From Treponemataceae bacterium (GTDB taxonomy: Bacteria; Spirochaetota; Spirochaetia; Treponematales; Treponemataceae): a DNA stretch of 44,947 nt. How positions within the stretch are numbered: position 1 is the stretch's first letter; each line of letters begins with the position of its first letter. Shown here in pieces: positions 34,511 to 42,645 of this stretch. The stretch lies in the NCBI GenBank assembly GCA_024402495.1, contig JAKSTR010000015.1, positions 1 to 44,947 of the forward strand. The letters run 5' to 3'. The notes beneath the pieces were generated by a model. The model did not search any database and was not told where the DNA came from. It saw nothing but the letters and a program-made list of their open reading frames with translations. The translations under genes were made by a program, and so were the position numbers.

Positions 34511-37117
34511 ATGAATTACGAAAACTATACGCTTAAAAGCCAAGAGGCTTTGCAAACCGCCACAATGCTGGCACAGCAAGAAGACCATGCCCAGATTGGC
34601 ACTGAGCACGTATTATATGCGCTTTTGCAGCAAAACGATGGAATTATTCCGGGTATTTTGGAAAATTTAAACGTTTCGCTTAGCGACCTGCAAAACGAAT
34701 GTAAAAAATTACTAGACCAGAACCCTAAAATTCACGGAAACGCATCGGTAAATATTTCGCCGCAGGCAAGCAAGGCACTTGCCAAGGCTGAAAAAGAAGC
34801 AGAACGATTGGGCGATGAATATCTTTCTGTTGAGCACATTCTGCTGGGCTTGACCCAGACCGAAGATAAATGCGCGCAATTGCTTGCCAACAAAGGAATT
34901 AAGCGCGAAGAAATATTGCGCGTGCTGCAAAATGTACGCGGCGGCGACAAGGTGAACACTCAGAATCCTGAAGGCACGATGAAAAGCCTTGAAAAATATT
35001 GCCGCGATTTAACCGCCCTTGCCCGGCAGGAAAAAATTGACCCGGTTATTGGCCGCGACGACGAAATAAGGCGCGTAATGCAGGTTTTAAGCCGCCGCAC
35101 CAAAAACAATCCGGTTTTAATTGGCGAACCGGGCGTTGGTAAAACCGCAATTGTAGAAGGTCTTGCCCGGCGCATAGTTTCCGGCGACGTGCCCGACAGC
35201 CTTAAAAACAAACGCCTGCTTGCCCTTGACCTTGGCGCACTGGTTGCCGGTGCAAAATTCAGGGGCGAGTTTGAAGAAAGATTAAAAGCCGTCATTAACG
35301 AAGTTCAGAAAGCAGAAGGTTCCGTGATTCTGTTTATTGACGAACTGCACACGCTGGTTGGCGCCGGCGCAACTGAAGGCGCAATGGACGCAAGCAATTT
35401 GCTGAAACCGGCTTTGGCGCGCGGCGAACTGCGTGCAATTGGCGCCACAACTTTGGACGAATACCGCAAATATATTGAAAAGGACGCCGCGCTGGAACGC
35501 CGTTTTCAGCAGGTATTTTGCCCGGAACCAAGCGTGGAAGACACGATTGCAATTTTGCGCGGTTTGCAGGAAAAATACGAAGTTCATCACGGTGTGCGCA
35601 TAAAAGACGAAGCGCTGGTTGCCGCCGCAACTTTAAGCAACCGCTATATCAGCAGCCGTTTTTTGCCGGATAAGGCGATTGACCTTGTTGACGAAGCTGC
35701 CAGCCGCCTGAAAATGGAAATTGAAAGCCAGCCGATTGAAATTGACCAGATTGACCGGCGCATTTTGCAGCTGAATATCGAAAAGCAGGCGCTTTCCAAG
35801 GAAAGTGACGAAGCAAGCAAAGAACGCCTTGCAAAGCTGGAAAAAGAACTTGCCGAATTGAAAACCAAATGCGACAGCATGAAAATGCAGTGGCAGAATG
35901 AAAAGGGCAGAATCGATGAAAGCCGCCGCCTGAAAGCCGAAATTGAACAGCTGCGCATTGAAGAAACCCGTTTTGCCCGTGACGGCAATTTGGAAAAAGC
36001 CGCAGAAATAAAATACGGCCGCCTGCCTGCTGCCGAAAAACAGCTTGCCGAAACTCTGGCACAAATTGAACAGTCAAAAAGTGCAGACAGTTTGAACGGC
36101 GGCAAACGTCCGCTTTTGCGGCAGGAAGTAAGCGAAGAAGATATTGCCGCGGTTGTTTCAATTTGGACAGGCATACCGCTTAATAAAATGCTTGCAGGCG
36201 AAAAGCAGAAATATTTGCAGCTGGAAGAAGTTCTGCATAAACGCATAATCGGGCAGAATCAGGCGGTTGCCGCGGTTAGTGACGCAATACGCCGAAACCG
36301 TGCCGGGCTTTCCGACGAGAACCGCCCATTGGGCAGCTTTCTGTTTGTCGGTCCAACCGGCGTTGGCAAAACCGAACTTGCAAAAACTCTTGCAGATTTT
36401 CTGTTTAACGACGAAAAGAACCTTACCCGCATTGACATGAGCGAGTATATGGAAAAATTTTCTGTCAGCCGCCTGATTGGTGCGCCGCCGGGATATGTCG
36501 GCTATGATGAAGGCGGGCAGCTGACCGAAGCCGTGCGCCGCCGCCCGTACAGCGTTGTGCTTTTTGACGAAATTGAAAAGGCACATCCGGATGTTTTTAA
36601 CGTGCTTTTGCAGGTTCTGGATGACGGGCGCCTGACTGACGGACAGGGCAGGGTGGTGGATTTTAAGAACACCATCATAATCATGACCAGCAATCTGGGC
36701 AGCGACCTTATTTTGAATGCAGAAAGCATGGAAAGCGTGAAGCCGCAGATTGATGCACTGCTGAAAAGCACTTTCAGACCGGAATTTTTGAACCGAATTG
36801 ACGAAACCATTTGTTTCACGCGGCTCGACAAGTCGTTTATCAATTCAATTGTTAAAAAGCAGGTTGATTTGCTTGCCGCCAGAATGGAAAACCGCCATTT
36901 GCATCTGGTGGTTAGCGACGCGGCGGTGGATTTTATTGCCGAAACCGGCTATGATCCGCTGTTTGGTGCCCGGCCGCTAAAACGCGCCGTTCAGAATTAT
37001 CTGGAAAATCCGCTGGCACGGTTTATTTTGGGCGGCAATATGGGCGAAAACGCAACAATCGCCGCCGATTATACCGCCGGCGCAAGCGAATTAACATTTA
37101 CCGCCCGGAACGCGTAA
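34511..37117 (+). CDS. clpB: ClpB disaggregase (Hsp100)
   Basis: 868 residues, full length. This hexameric AAA+ ATPase pulls polypeptides out of aggregates together with DnaK. Two ClpN repeats (1-145) begin [24 protein letters not shown]1 has Walker [10 protein letters not shown] near 205 and [13 protein letters not shown]. The coiled-coil M domain (about 400-530) identifies ClpB rather than ClpA/ClpC. NBD2 has GPTGVGKTE near 614 and a conserved C-terminal domain ([19 protein letters not shown]). No clear Shine-Dalgarno sequence precedes the ATG, and a weak TTGCCG-17-TAATTT pair would start transcription at or near it. No CIRCE element is seen. Confidence 0.97.
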   Translation: MNYENYTLKSQEALQTATMLAQQEDHAQIGTEHVLYALLQQNDGIIPGILENLNVSLSDLQNECKKLLDQNPKIHGNASVNISPQASKALAKAEKEAERLGDEYLSVEHILLGLTQTEDKCAQLLANKGIKREEILRVLQNVRGGDKVNTQNPEGTMKSLEKYCRDLTALARQEKIDPVIGRDDEIRRVMQVLSRRTKNNPVLIGEPGVGKTAIVEGLARRIVSGDVPDSLKNKRLLALDLGALVAGAKFRGEFEERLKAVINEVQKAEGSVILFIDELHTLVGAGATEGAMDASNLLKPALARGELRAIGATTLDEYRKYIEKDAALERRFQQVFCPEPSVEDTIAILRGLQEKYEVHHGVRIKDEALVAAATLSNRYISSRFLPDKAIDLVDEAASRLKMEIESQPIEIDQIDRRILQLNIEKQALSKESDEASKERLAKLEKELAELKTKCDSMKMQWQNEKGRIDESRRLKAEIEQLRIEETRFARDGNLEKAAEIKYGRLPAAEKQLAETLAQIEQSKSADSLNGGKRPLLRQEVSEEDIAAVVSIWTGIPLNKMLAGEKQKYLQLEEVLHKRIIGQNQAVAAVSDAIRRNRAGLSDENRPLGSFLFVGPTGVGKTELAKTLADFLFNDEKNLTRIDMSEYMEKFSVSRLIGAPPGYVGYDEGGQLTEAVRRRPYSVVLFDEIEKAHPDVFNVLLQVLDDGRLTDGQGRVVDFKNTIIIMTSNLGSDLILNAESMESVKPQIDALLKSTFRPEFLNRIDETICFTRLDKSFINSIVKKQVDLLAARMENRHLHLVVSDAAVDFIAETGYDPLFGARPLKRAVQNYLENPLARFILGGNMGENATIAADYTAGASELTFTARNA

Positions 37118-37143
37118 CAAAACAGCATTTTGCAAAAATCGCC

Positions 37144-37443
37144 ATTAACAAATGTTAATTGAAGAAAGTAAAAATTCCGTTATTAACATTTGTTAATAGG
37201 CAAAAAGTGTTCTTTTTGAGCCGTTAACATTTGTGAATTGATAAAAAAGAATTCTTTTTGGGTCATTAACATTTGTGAATTGGTAAAAAAGAGTTCTTTT
37301 TGAGGCGTTAACATTTGTGAATTGGTAAAAAAGAATTCTTTTTGGGTTATTAACAAATGTTAATAGCCAAAAAAATGTCTTTTGGCGTTATTAACAAATG
37401 TTAATTGAACAAAAAAGAATTTTCGCCATTAACATTTGTTAAT
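37144..37443. repeat. Array of eight 16-bp palindromes at about 42-bp spacing
   Basis: Units begin at 37144, 37182, 37223, 37265, 37307, 37349, 37390 and 37428. The best units read ATTAAC-AAAT-GTTAAT or the reverse-complement form with ATTT. Units 3-5 have GTGAAT in the right arm. Start-to-start distances are 38, 41, 42, 42, 42, 41 and 38. The 22-26-nt linkers are themselves similar; the five central ones keep inner symmetry (AAAAAGAATTCTTTTT, CAAAAAG/CTTTTTG, GCCAAAA/TTTTGGC). It lies between convergent genes. Function unknown. Confidence 0.95.
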
Positions 37444-37599
37444 TAGCCTGAATGTTGAGTTTTGTTAAATTGTGCAAAAAACAGCCTCTCGTCAGTCCCC
37501 ACCAAGAAAAAAAGACTTACGCTTCGCGTGCGTATTTTTTTTCATGGTTGTGCCTGCCTGCGGCTGTTTTTTGCGCATTTATAAAAAATATTCAGGCTA
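37444..37599 (+). repeat. Long palindromic element B, downstream of the array
   Basis: Three nested layers: outer TAGCCTGAAT/ATTCAGGCTA (37444-37453 with 37590-37599), middle TGYGCAAAAAACAGCC arms (37471-37486 with 37562-37577, one G-U), and an inner hairpin at about 37506-37542 with A- and T-runs. The inner part is related to element A. It resembles a miniature inverted-repeat or REP-like element. No transposase is nearby. Confidence 0.7.
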
Positions 37600-37640
37600 T
37601 GTACTGTAAATTCGATATTCAGGGTAATGGCAAAACACAA

Positions 37641-37678
37641 AAAAAGCCGGAGAATTTTTTACAATTCACCGGCTTTTT
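37641..37678. terminator. Bidirectional terminator next to the ABC-F gene
   Basis: AAAAAGCCGG/CCGGCTTTTT with an inner GAATT/AATTC extension. A-run and T-run on the two sides give efficient stops in both directions; it lies 30 nt beyond the ABC-F stop. Confidence 0.9.
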
Positions 37679-37707
37679 GCTTTTACGTTCAGTTTCTTAC
37701 AAAAAAC

Positions 37708-39345
37708 TTAGAATCTAACCTTTTTATCTGTGCCTTTGTAATATTCCTGACGCATTGACTTAATCTGTTCGTCTTTCAGATAGTCGTCAAAATCCATCAT
37801 GCGGTCAATTACGCCGTTTGGTGTAATTTCAATAATGCGTGTTGCAATAGAACTGATGAATTCGTGGTCGTGGCTGTTAAAAAGCACAATGCCGGGGAAA
37901 TCAACCAGTCCCTGGTTCAGGCTTTCAATGGCTTCAAGGTCAAGGTGGTTTGTCGGTTCGTCCATAATCAGCACGTTTGCACCGCTCAACATCATTTTTG
38001 AAAGCATACAGCGCACTTTTTCGCCACCGCTAAGAACCTTAACCGGCTTCAGCGATTCATCGCCGCTAAAAAGCATACGGCCCAAAAAGCCGCGCACGTA
38101 AGCTTCGTCCTGTTCCTTGGAATACTGGCGAAGCCATTCGGTAATGTTCATGTCGTTTTTAAAATACGGCGTGGTATCAATTCCCAGATAAGACCATGTA
38201 ATTGTCTGTCCCCAGTAAACTTCGCCGCTGTCCGCTTTAATGGTATCGGTGATAATGTCAAAAAATGCCGATTTTGACTTGTGTTCAATTCCTACAAACG
38301 CAATTTTTTCGCCTCTGTTAACGGTAAGCGAAAAATCTTTCAAAAGCTGAATGCCTTCGTTGTTGTAGTTGAGTTTTTCAACGCGCAAAATGTTGTTGCC
38401 CGGTTCGCGGTCCGGCTTAAAGTTAACGTACGGAAATTTGCGGCTTGTAACCTGAAGTTCTTCAAGTGCAAGTTTGTCGTAAACTTTTTTGCGGCTGGTT
38501 GCCTGACGGCTTTTTGCAGCGTTAGAAGCAAAGCGCAAGATGAATTCGCGCAAATCCTTCATTTTTTCTTCGCGTTTTTTTGCCTGATCTTTTGCCTGAC
38601 GCTGCATAATCTGGCTCATCTGATACCAGAAGTCGTAGTTTCCGGCAAAACTTGTAATTTTGCCGTAGTCAATATCGCAGATGCAGGTACAAACGCTGTT
38701 CAAAAAGTGACGGTCGTGGCTGACAACGATGACCGTGTTCGGAAAGTCGATTAAGAATTCTTCAAGCCAGTTGATAGATTCAAGGTCAAGACCGTTGGTA
38801 GGTTCGTCCAAAAGAAGGATTTCCGGCGCACCAAACAGAGCCTGTGCCAAAAGTACGCGAACTTTCTGGCTTTCGTCAAGTTCGCTCATCATGCGGTCAT
38901 GGTATTCTTCATCAAGCCCCAGTCCCGAAAGCATCTGTTCAATCTGGTTTTCTGCTTCCCAGCCGCCAAGTTCGGCATATTCGCCTTCAAGTTCACTGGC
39001 GCGAATACCGTCTTCTTCGCTGAAATCGGCTTTTTCGTAAATTGCATCTTTTTCTTTCTGGCATTCGTACAGTTTCGGGAATCCCATAAGAACGGTGTCT
39101 TTTACCGAATATTCGTCATAGGCAAAGTGATCCTGTTTCAAAACTGCCATGCGTTCGCCGGGGGTAATGGTAATCTGTCCCGAATCGTGTTCAAGTTCGC
39201 CCGAAAGCAGTTTCAGGAATGTTGATTTGCCCGCACCGTTTGCACCGATGATGCCGTAACAGTTGCCGTGGGTAAATTTAAGGTTTACGTCTTTAAAAAG
39301 TGGTTTTTCGCTGAATTTAAGACTTACGTCGCTGACTGTAATCAA
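37708..39345 (-). CDS. ABC-F family ATPase (YbiT/YkpA-like)
   Basis: 545 residues from a TTG at 39345, chosen because AAAGGA lies 7 nt upstream and the protein then starts at the usual ITVSDVSLKF. A longer frame to 39468 runs into a terminator hairpin. Two ABC domains are joined by a Lys/Arg-rich linker, with no membrane segments. NBD1 has GANGAGKST (34-42), a LDESQKVRVLLAQALF signature and LLLDEPTNGLDLE. NBD2 has LSGGEKVRCMLSKMM and LIMDEPTNHLDLE, but its Walker A reads GIEHKSKS. A degenerate second P-loop is a feature I recall in YkpA/YbiT relatives. ABC-F proteins act on the ribosome, rescuing stalled complexes or tuning translation; the exact role is unknown. Confidence 0.92.
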   Translation of the reverse strand: MITVSDVSLKFSEKPLFKDVNLKFTHGNCYGIIGANGAGKSTFLKLLSGELEHDSGQITITPGERMAVLKQDHFAYDEYSVKDTVLMGFPKLYECQKEKDAIYEKADFSEEDGIRASELEGEYAELGGWEAENQIEQMLSGLGLDEEYHDRMMSELDESQKVRVLLAQALFGAPEILLLDEPTNGLDLESINWLEEFLIDFPNTVIVVSHDRHFLNSVCTCICDIDYGKITSFAGNYDFWYQMSQIMQRQAKDQAKKREEKMKDLREFILRFASNAAKSRQATSRKKVYDKLALEELQVTSRKFPYVNFKPDREPGNNILRVEKLNYNNEGIQLLKDFSLTVNRGEKIAFVGIEHKSKSAFFDIITDTIKADSGEVYWGQTITWSYLGIDTTPYFKNDMNITEWLRQYSKEQDEAYVRGFLGRMLFSGDESLKPVKVLSGGEKVRCMLSKMMLSGANVLIMDEPTNHLDLEAIESLNQGLVDFPGIVLFNSHDHEFISSIATRIIEITPNGVIDRMMDFDDYLKDEQIKSMRQEYYKGTDKKVRF

Positions 39346-39467
39346 GTTTTTGTCCTTTTTCCGCAGCAAGGCGGTAATTTGTTGAAAATATGCTAATTGC
39401 TTAATATGTTTTTCATGCCGGCGAAGAAATTTCTTAAATTTCTCCGCTTTTTCTGCCTGACGGCGCA

Positions 39468-39514
39468 AATTGAAAAATTACAGATTCCGCTGTCCGGAAC
39501 GTAATTTTTCAATT
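39468..39514 (-). terminator. Long hairpin between the DEAD-box and ABC-F genes
   Basis: 14-bp perfect arms AATTGAAAAATTAC/GTAATTTTTCAATT with an inner TTCCG/CGGAA stem. On the minus strand it lies 28 nt after the helicase stop and no strong T-run follows, so termination may be partial. Confidence 0.6.
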
Positions 39515-39542
39515 CAGCTTTTACAAAATTGCAGGTGCAAAT

Positions 39543-41303
39543 TTATTTTTTGCCAAAAATGCCCTTTAATTTTGCCAGGAAGCCTTTTTTTGCCGGCTGC
39601 TGGTTTTCTGCTGGTTTTGGTTTTGCAGCATTTTCATTTTTGGCATAAGTCTGGTTTGGCTTGGCGTAATTTTTACCAGATTTATCATAATTCCTGTTAT
39701 TTTTGCCTTTGTAAGCGCCGCCGTTTTGCGGTTTGTCTCCGTAACGGTTTTTGTTTCCGTTATATTTTTTACCGCCGTTCTGGCTGTTCGGCTTGCCTCT
39801 GTTCGGTCTGTCACCTGCCGGAGCAGCGGTGCCGCCTGCATTCTGACCGTATTTTTCGCGGTAAACTTTCATGCGCTCGTCAAAAGACATTGAAGAAAGT
39901 TTTTCGGCATCGTTGTTTGGTGCCTGTTCAAAATTGCGGCGGCTTTTGTCAAAGCGCTGGTCGTTTTTATAATTGCTGCGGCGTTCGCCTTTTGCAAAAT
40001 TGTCGCCTTTGTAGCCGGTTTTCTTATAGCCGCTGCGGTTTCCGTCGCGATGACCGTTCCTGCCGCCGTCGCGTCTTTCTCCATGCCGGCTGTCACGTCC
40101 ACGGCCGCGGTATTCGCCGCGTTCGTCTTCGTAATAGTTGCCGGTTTTAATATATGTGCCGGCGCTTTTATCTTCCGCAAACAGGGTTTCGTCTGCAACT
40201 TCGCTTGGTACGGACATTTCGATATAGCGTTCAATTGCAGGCAGGTTGTAAACGTCCTGTTCGCTGCAAAAAGTATAGGCTTTACCGGTTTTGCCGGCGC
40301 GGGCTGTACGTCCGATGCGGTGAACGTAGTTTTCGGCTTCGTTTGGCAGGTCAAAGTTTACAACCATTGCAAGGTCGTCTACGTCAATTCCGCGGGCTGC
40401 AACATCGGTTGCAACAAGGCATTTCAGCTTGCCGCTTTTGAACGAATTGATAACCTGCAGGCGCTTAGACTGCGGCAAGTCGCCGATGATGAATTCGCTT
40501 TCAAAACCGTTCATTTCAAGGCGCTTGGAAATAACTTCGCTGGAACGCTTTGTATTGCAGAAAATTATTACGCTTTCCGGTTTTTCGCGGGTTAAAATGC
40601 CCAGCAGAAGCTTCATTTTGTCGTCGCTGGAAACATGATACAAAAGCTGGTCAATTTCGCTTACGGTAATGTTTTCGCATTCAATGGTAATTTCTTTTGC
40701 GTCTTCGGTGTATTCCCATGCAAGGTTTTTCACGTAAGTGTTCAGTGTTGCACTAAAAAGCATGGTCTGGCGGTCGGTTGTGCCGGGCAGAAGTTTTATA
40801 AGTTTGCGCAAATCCGGGTAAAAACCCATGTCAAACATACGGTCGGCTTCGTCAATTACCAGAAATCCGACGTTGTCCAGCTTCATGCTGCCGCTTTCAA
40901 GCAGGTCAATTACACGGCCCGGCGTACCGATTAAAATGTCTACGCCGTTTTCAAGCAGCTGTTTCTGTTTTTCGTAACCAACGCCGCCGTAAAAGCTTGC
41001 ACTTTTTAAGCCGGTATATTTTGCCAGCGTGCTTGCTTCTTCTTCAACTTGTACGGCAAGTTCGCGGGTTGGCACCATAACAAGGGCTTTTTTGCCTTTT
41101 TCTTTGTTTGCAAGAATTTGCTGAAGAATTGTGATTAAATATGCAGCTGTTTTTCCCGTTCCTGTCTGGGATTGTACATAAAGGTCGGCGCCTTCCTGTG
41201 CGCCGCAGAGCACCTGTTCCTGAACAGGCGTGCAGGTTTCGTATCCTGCTTCGGCAATGCCTTTTAAAAGCATTTCGTCAAGTGAAAGTTCTGTAAAATT
41301 CAT
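39543..41303 (-). CDS. DEAD-box RNA helicase with basic disordered tail
   Basis: 586 residues. It unwinds short RNA duplexes with ATP, in ribosome assembly or mRNA turnover. The Q motif is near residues 3-30 (FTELSLDEMLLKGI, CTPVQEQVL). Motif I is SQTGTGKT (45-52), Ia is PTRELAVQ, II is IDEADRMFD near 150 and III is FSAT. The second RecA domain has HRIGRTARAGKTG. Residues about 370-586 form an Arg/Gly/Lys/Asn-rich low-complexity tail that probably binds RNA and may aid condensate formation. AGAG precedes the ATG. The upstream leader contains GCGGT/ACCGC (41329-41341) and a TTTTCTTCTATATAAT motif. It is CsdA/RhlE-like, but the exact subfamily cannot be set. Confidence 0.94.
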   Translation of the reverse strand: MNFTELSLDEMLLKGIAEAGYETCTPVQEQVLCGAQEGADLYVQSQTGTGKTAAYLITILQQILANKEKGKKALVMVPTRELAVQVEEEASTLAKYTGLKSASFYGGVGYEKQKQLLENGVDILIGTPGRVIDLLESGSMKLDNVGFLVIDEADRMFDMGFYPDLRKLIKLLPGTTDRQTMLFSATLNTYVKNLAWEYTEDAKEITIECENITVSEIDQLLYHVSSDDKMKLLLGILTREKPESVIIFCNTKRSSEVISKRLEMNGFESEFIIGDLPQSKRLQVINSFKSGKLKCLVATDVAARGIDVDDLAMVVNFDLPNEAENYVHRIGRTARAGKTGKAYTFCSEQDVYNLPAIERYIEMSVPSEVADETLFAEDKSAGTYIKTGNYYEDERGEYRGRGRDSRHGERRDGGRNGHRDGNRSGYKKTGYKGDNFAKGERRSNYKNDQRFDKSRRNFEQAPNNDAEKLSSMSFDERMKVYREKYGQNAGGTAAPAGDRPNRGKPNSQNGGKKYNGNKNRYGDKPQNGGAYKGKNNRNYDKSGKNYAKPNQTYAKNENAAKPKPAENQQPAKKGFLAKLKGIFGKK

Positions 41304-41448
41304 AGCATCTCTTTGGAATTGTATTTTAAGCGGTAAAACCGCAATATTTTCTTCTATATAATAGTGTGTTGCTGAAAGTTTTTCATGCTTGATTTGTGCG
41401 GAAAACTTTATGCCAAGTCTACAATTTTTTGTAAAATTTTACAATTGC

Positions 41449-41476
41449 TTGAAAAAATCTATTTTTGGCTTATAAT
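41449..41476 (+). promoter_or_regulatory. Consensus promoter just upstream of the HD-domain gene
   Basis: TTGAAA (-35), 16-nt spacer, TATAAT (-10). The predicted start, 6-8 nt beyond the -10, coincides with the ATG at 41483, implying a leaderless mRNA. Confidence 0.7.
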
Positions 41477-41482
41477 GTCGCT

Positions 41483-41989
41483 ATGTTTTCTGTTTACCTG
41501 AAATGTTCCGATGTAAGGCTTGTAAACAAAACCATGCTTGAATTTGCAGCAGTTACACGTATTTTGGAAATGAAACAATATACGCAGCACGGCACGACTT
41601 CCGTTTTTGAACATTTGCTTTCCGTTTCGTATATGGCACTGAGAATTTCCCGTTTTTTCGGCATAAAAATTGACAGTGAATCGATGATTCGCGGCGCTTT
41701 GCTGCACGATTATTTTTTATACGACTGGCACGACAAAAGCAGCCACCACAAGCTGCACGGTTTTTATCATCCCGGAATTGCGCTTAACAATGCCCGGCAG
41801 TGCATGCAGTTAAACTCAATTGAAACCGATATTATTAAAAACCACATGTTTCCGTTAACTTTGCCTGCGCCAAAAACAAAAGAAGGCATAATCGTTTCCT
41901 GCGCAGACAAAATCGTTTCGCTTTACGAAACTTTTAAAATGAATGAATGGAAGAATGCCCGGCGAAGAAAAGAATGGAATTTGAAATAA
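41483..41989 (+). CDS. HD-domain protein, putative metal-dependent phosphohydrolase
   Basis: 168 residues from the ATG at 41483. HD-domain signatures are visible: HGTTSVFEHLLSVSYMA near 39-55, the HD pair in GALLHDYFLYDWH near 75, HGFYHPGIALNNA, and IIKNHMFPLT followed by SCADKIVS. The spacing fits a small stand-alone HD protein of the type often annotated as hydrolase or phosphohydrolase. The substrate may be a nucleotide but is not known. There is no signal peptide. No Shine-Dalgarno sequence precedes the ATG, and a consensus promoter ends seven nt before it, so the mRNA may be leaderless. If not, the ATG at 41535 is the alternative start. Confidence 0.85.
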   Translation: MFSVYLKCSDVRLVNKTMLEFAAVTRILEMKQYTQHGTTSVFEHLLSVSYMALRISRFFGIKIDSESMIRGALLHDYFLYDWHDKSSHHKLHGFYHPGIALNNARQCMQLNSIETDIIKNHMFPLTLPAPKTKEGIIVSCADKIVSLYETFKMNEWKNARRRKEWNLK

Positions 41990-42028
41990 TCGCTTTGCGG
42001 TTCTGCAAAAATATCTGAAAAATTAAAA

Positions 42029-42058
42029 TTGTAAAAATTCGGTATTTTCTTCTAAATA
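42029..42058 (+). promoter_or_regulatory. Promoter-like site upstream of the secreted-protein pair
   Basis: TTGTAA (-35), 18-nt spacer containing TTTTCTTC, TAAATA (-10), about 85 nt before the ATG at 42142. Spacing is acceptable; the -10 is weak. Confidence 0.4.
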
Positions 42059-42141
42059 AAAGGCTTACGGTCTTTTATTTTCAGTTGCTTTTCATTATAA
42101 TTATACAGAATTTGGGATTTTAATATTGAAAGGAATAAACA

Positions 42142-42633
42142 ATGAAAAAAATTATTACGCTGTGTCTGGGATTGTTTATTGCAGCGGCTGTGCATGCACA
42201 AAGTGCTGCAAATTTAACGGATATTGTAAAGGCAAATAAGGCAAGCTGGCAAAGCTTAACTTATTTAGCTTTCTTTTTAGATGAATCTAATGCACAGGAC
42301 GAATCTTTGCAGGACATTACGCCTGCGGAAACTTTCGATTTCTTTAAAAGCCAGGGTCTTGTTCCTTCAAATGTTCAGCCCGGCACAACTTTGCGCTATG
42401 ACTATATGGCAGAATTCCTGCTGAAATCTTTTAACATTCCTGCAAAAAGCATTCTGTATCTTGCTACCGGCAACCGCCGCTACGCTTTCAGGCAGATGCA
42501 GCAAATCGGGCTTTATTCGGCTTCTACTTTCCCGTCTGATGTTCCGAGCGGTTCGTTTTTTGTAACGATGCTGGGGCAGTTTTCGGAAATGTATCCGCGC
42601 CTGTCTCTTACTTATTCTGGTTCACGTAAATAA
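42142..42633 (+). CDS. Small exported protein of unknown function
   Basis: 163 residues. The signal peptide is clear: MKKIITLCLGLFIAAAVHA, then cleavage before QS. The mature part is mixed helix and strand and includes DITPAETFDFFKSQGLV and YDYMAEFLLKSFNI. I recognise no family. AAAGGAA precedes the ATG. The next gene, a barrel-like protein, starts 12 nt after its stop, so the two are probably co-transcribed and may act together in the periplasm and outer membrane. No lipobox is seen. Confidence 0.8.
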   Translation: MKKIITLCLGLFIAAAVHAQSAANLTDIVKANKASWQSLTYLAFFLDESNAQDESLQDITPAETFDFFKSQGLVPSNVQPGTTLRYDYMAEFLLKSFNIPAKSILYLATGNRRYAFRQMQQIGLYSASTFPSDVPSGSFFVTMLGQFSEMYPRLSLTYSGSRK

Positions 42634-42645
42634 AAAGGAAATTTT

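Noticed and set aside
37144-37443. CRISPR array
   Set aside because: Spacing is regular, but the 16-bp units are palindromic, the 22-26-bp linkers resemble one another, and no cas gene is nearby.
37444-37599. Integron attC site or prophage att site
   Set aside because: The nested arms lack the GTTRRRY/RYYYAAC core ends, and there is no integrase gene in the window.
37452-37718. 88-codon ORF on the plus strand
   Set aside because: It crosses palindromic element B and a terminator, and overlaps the ABC-F gene end.
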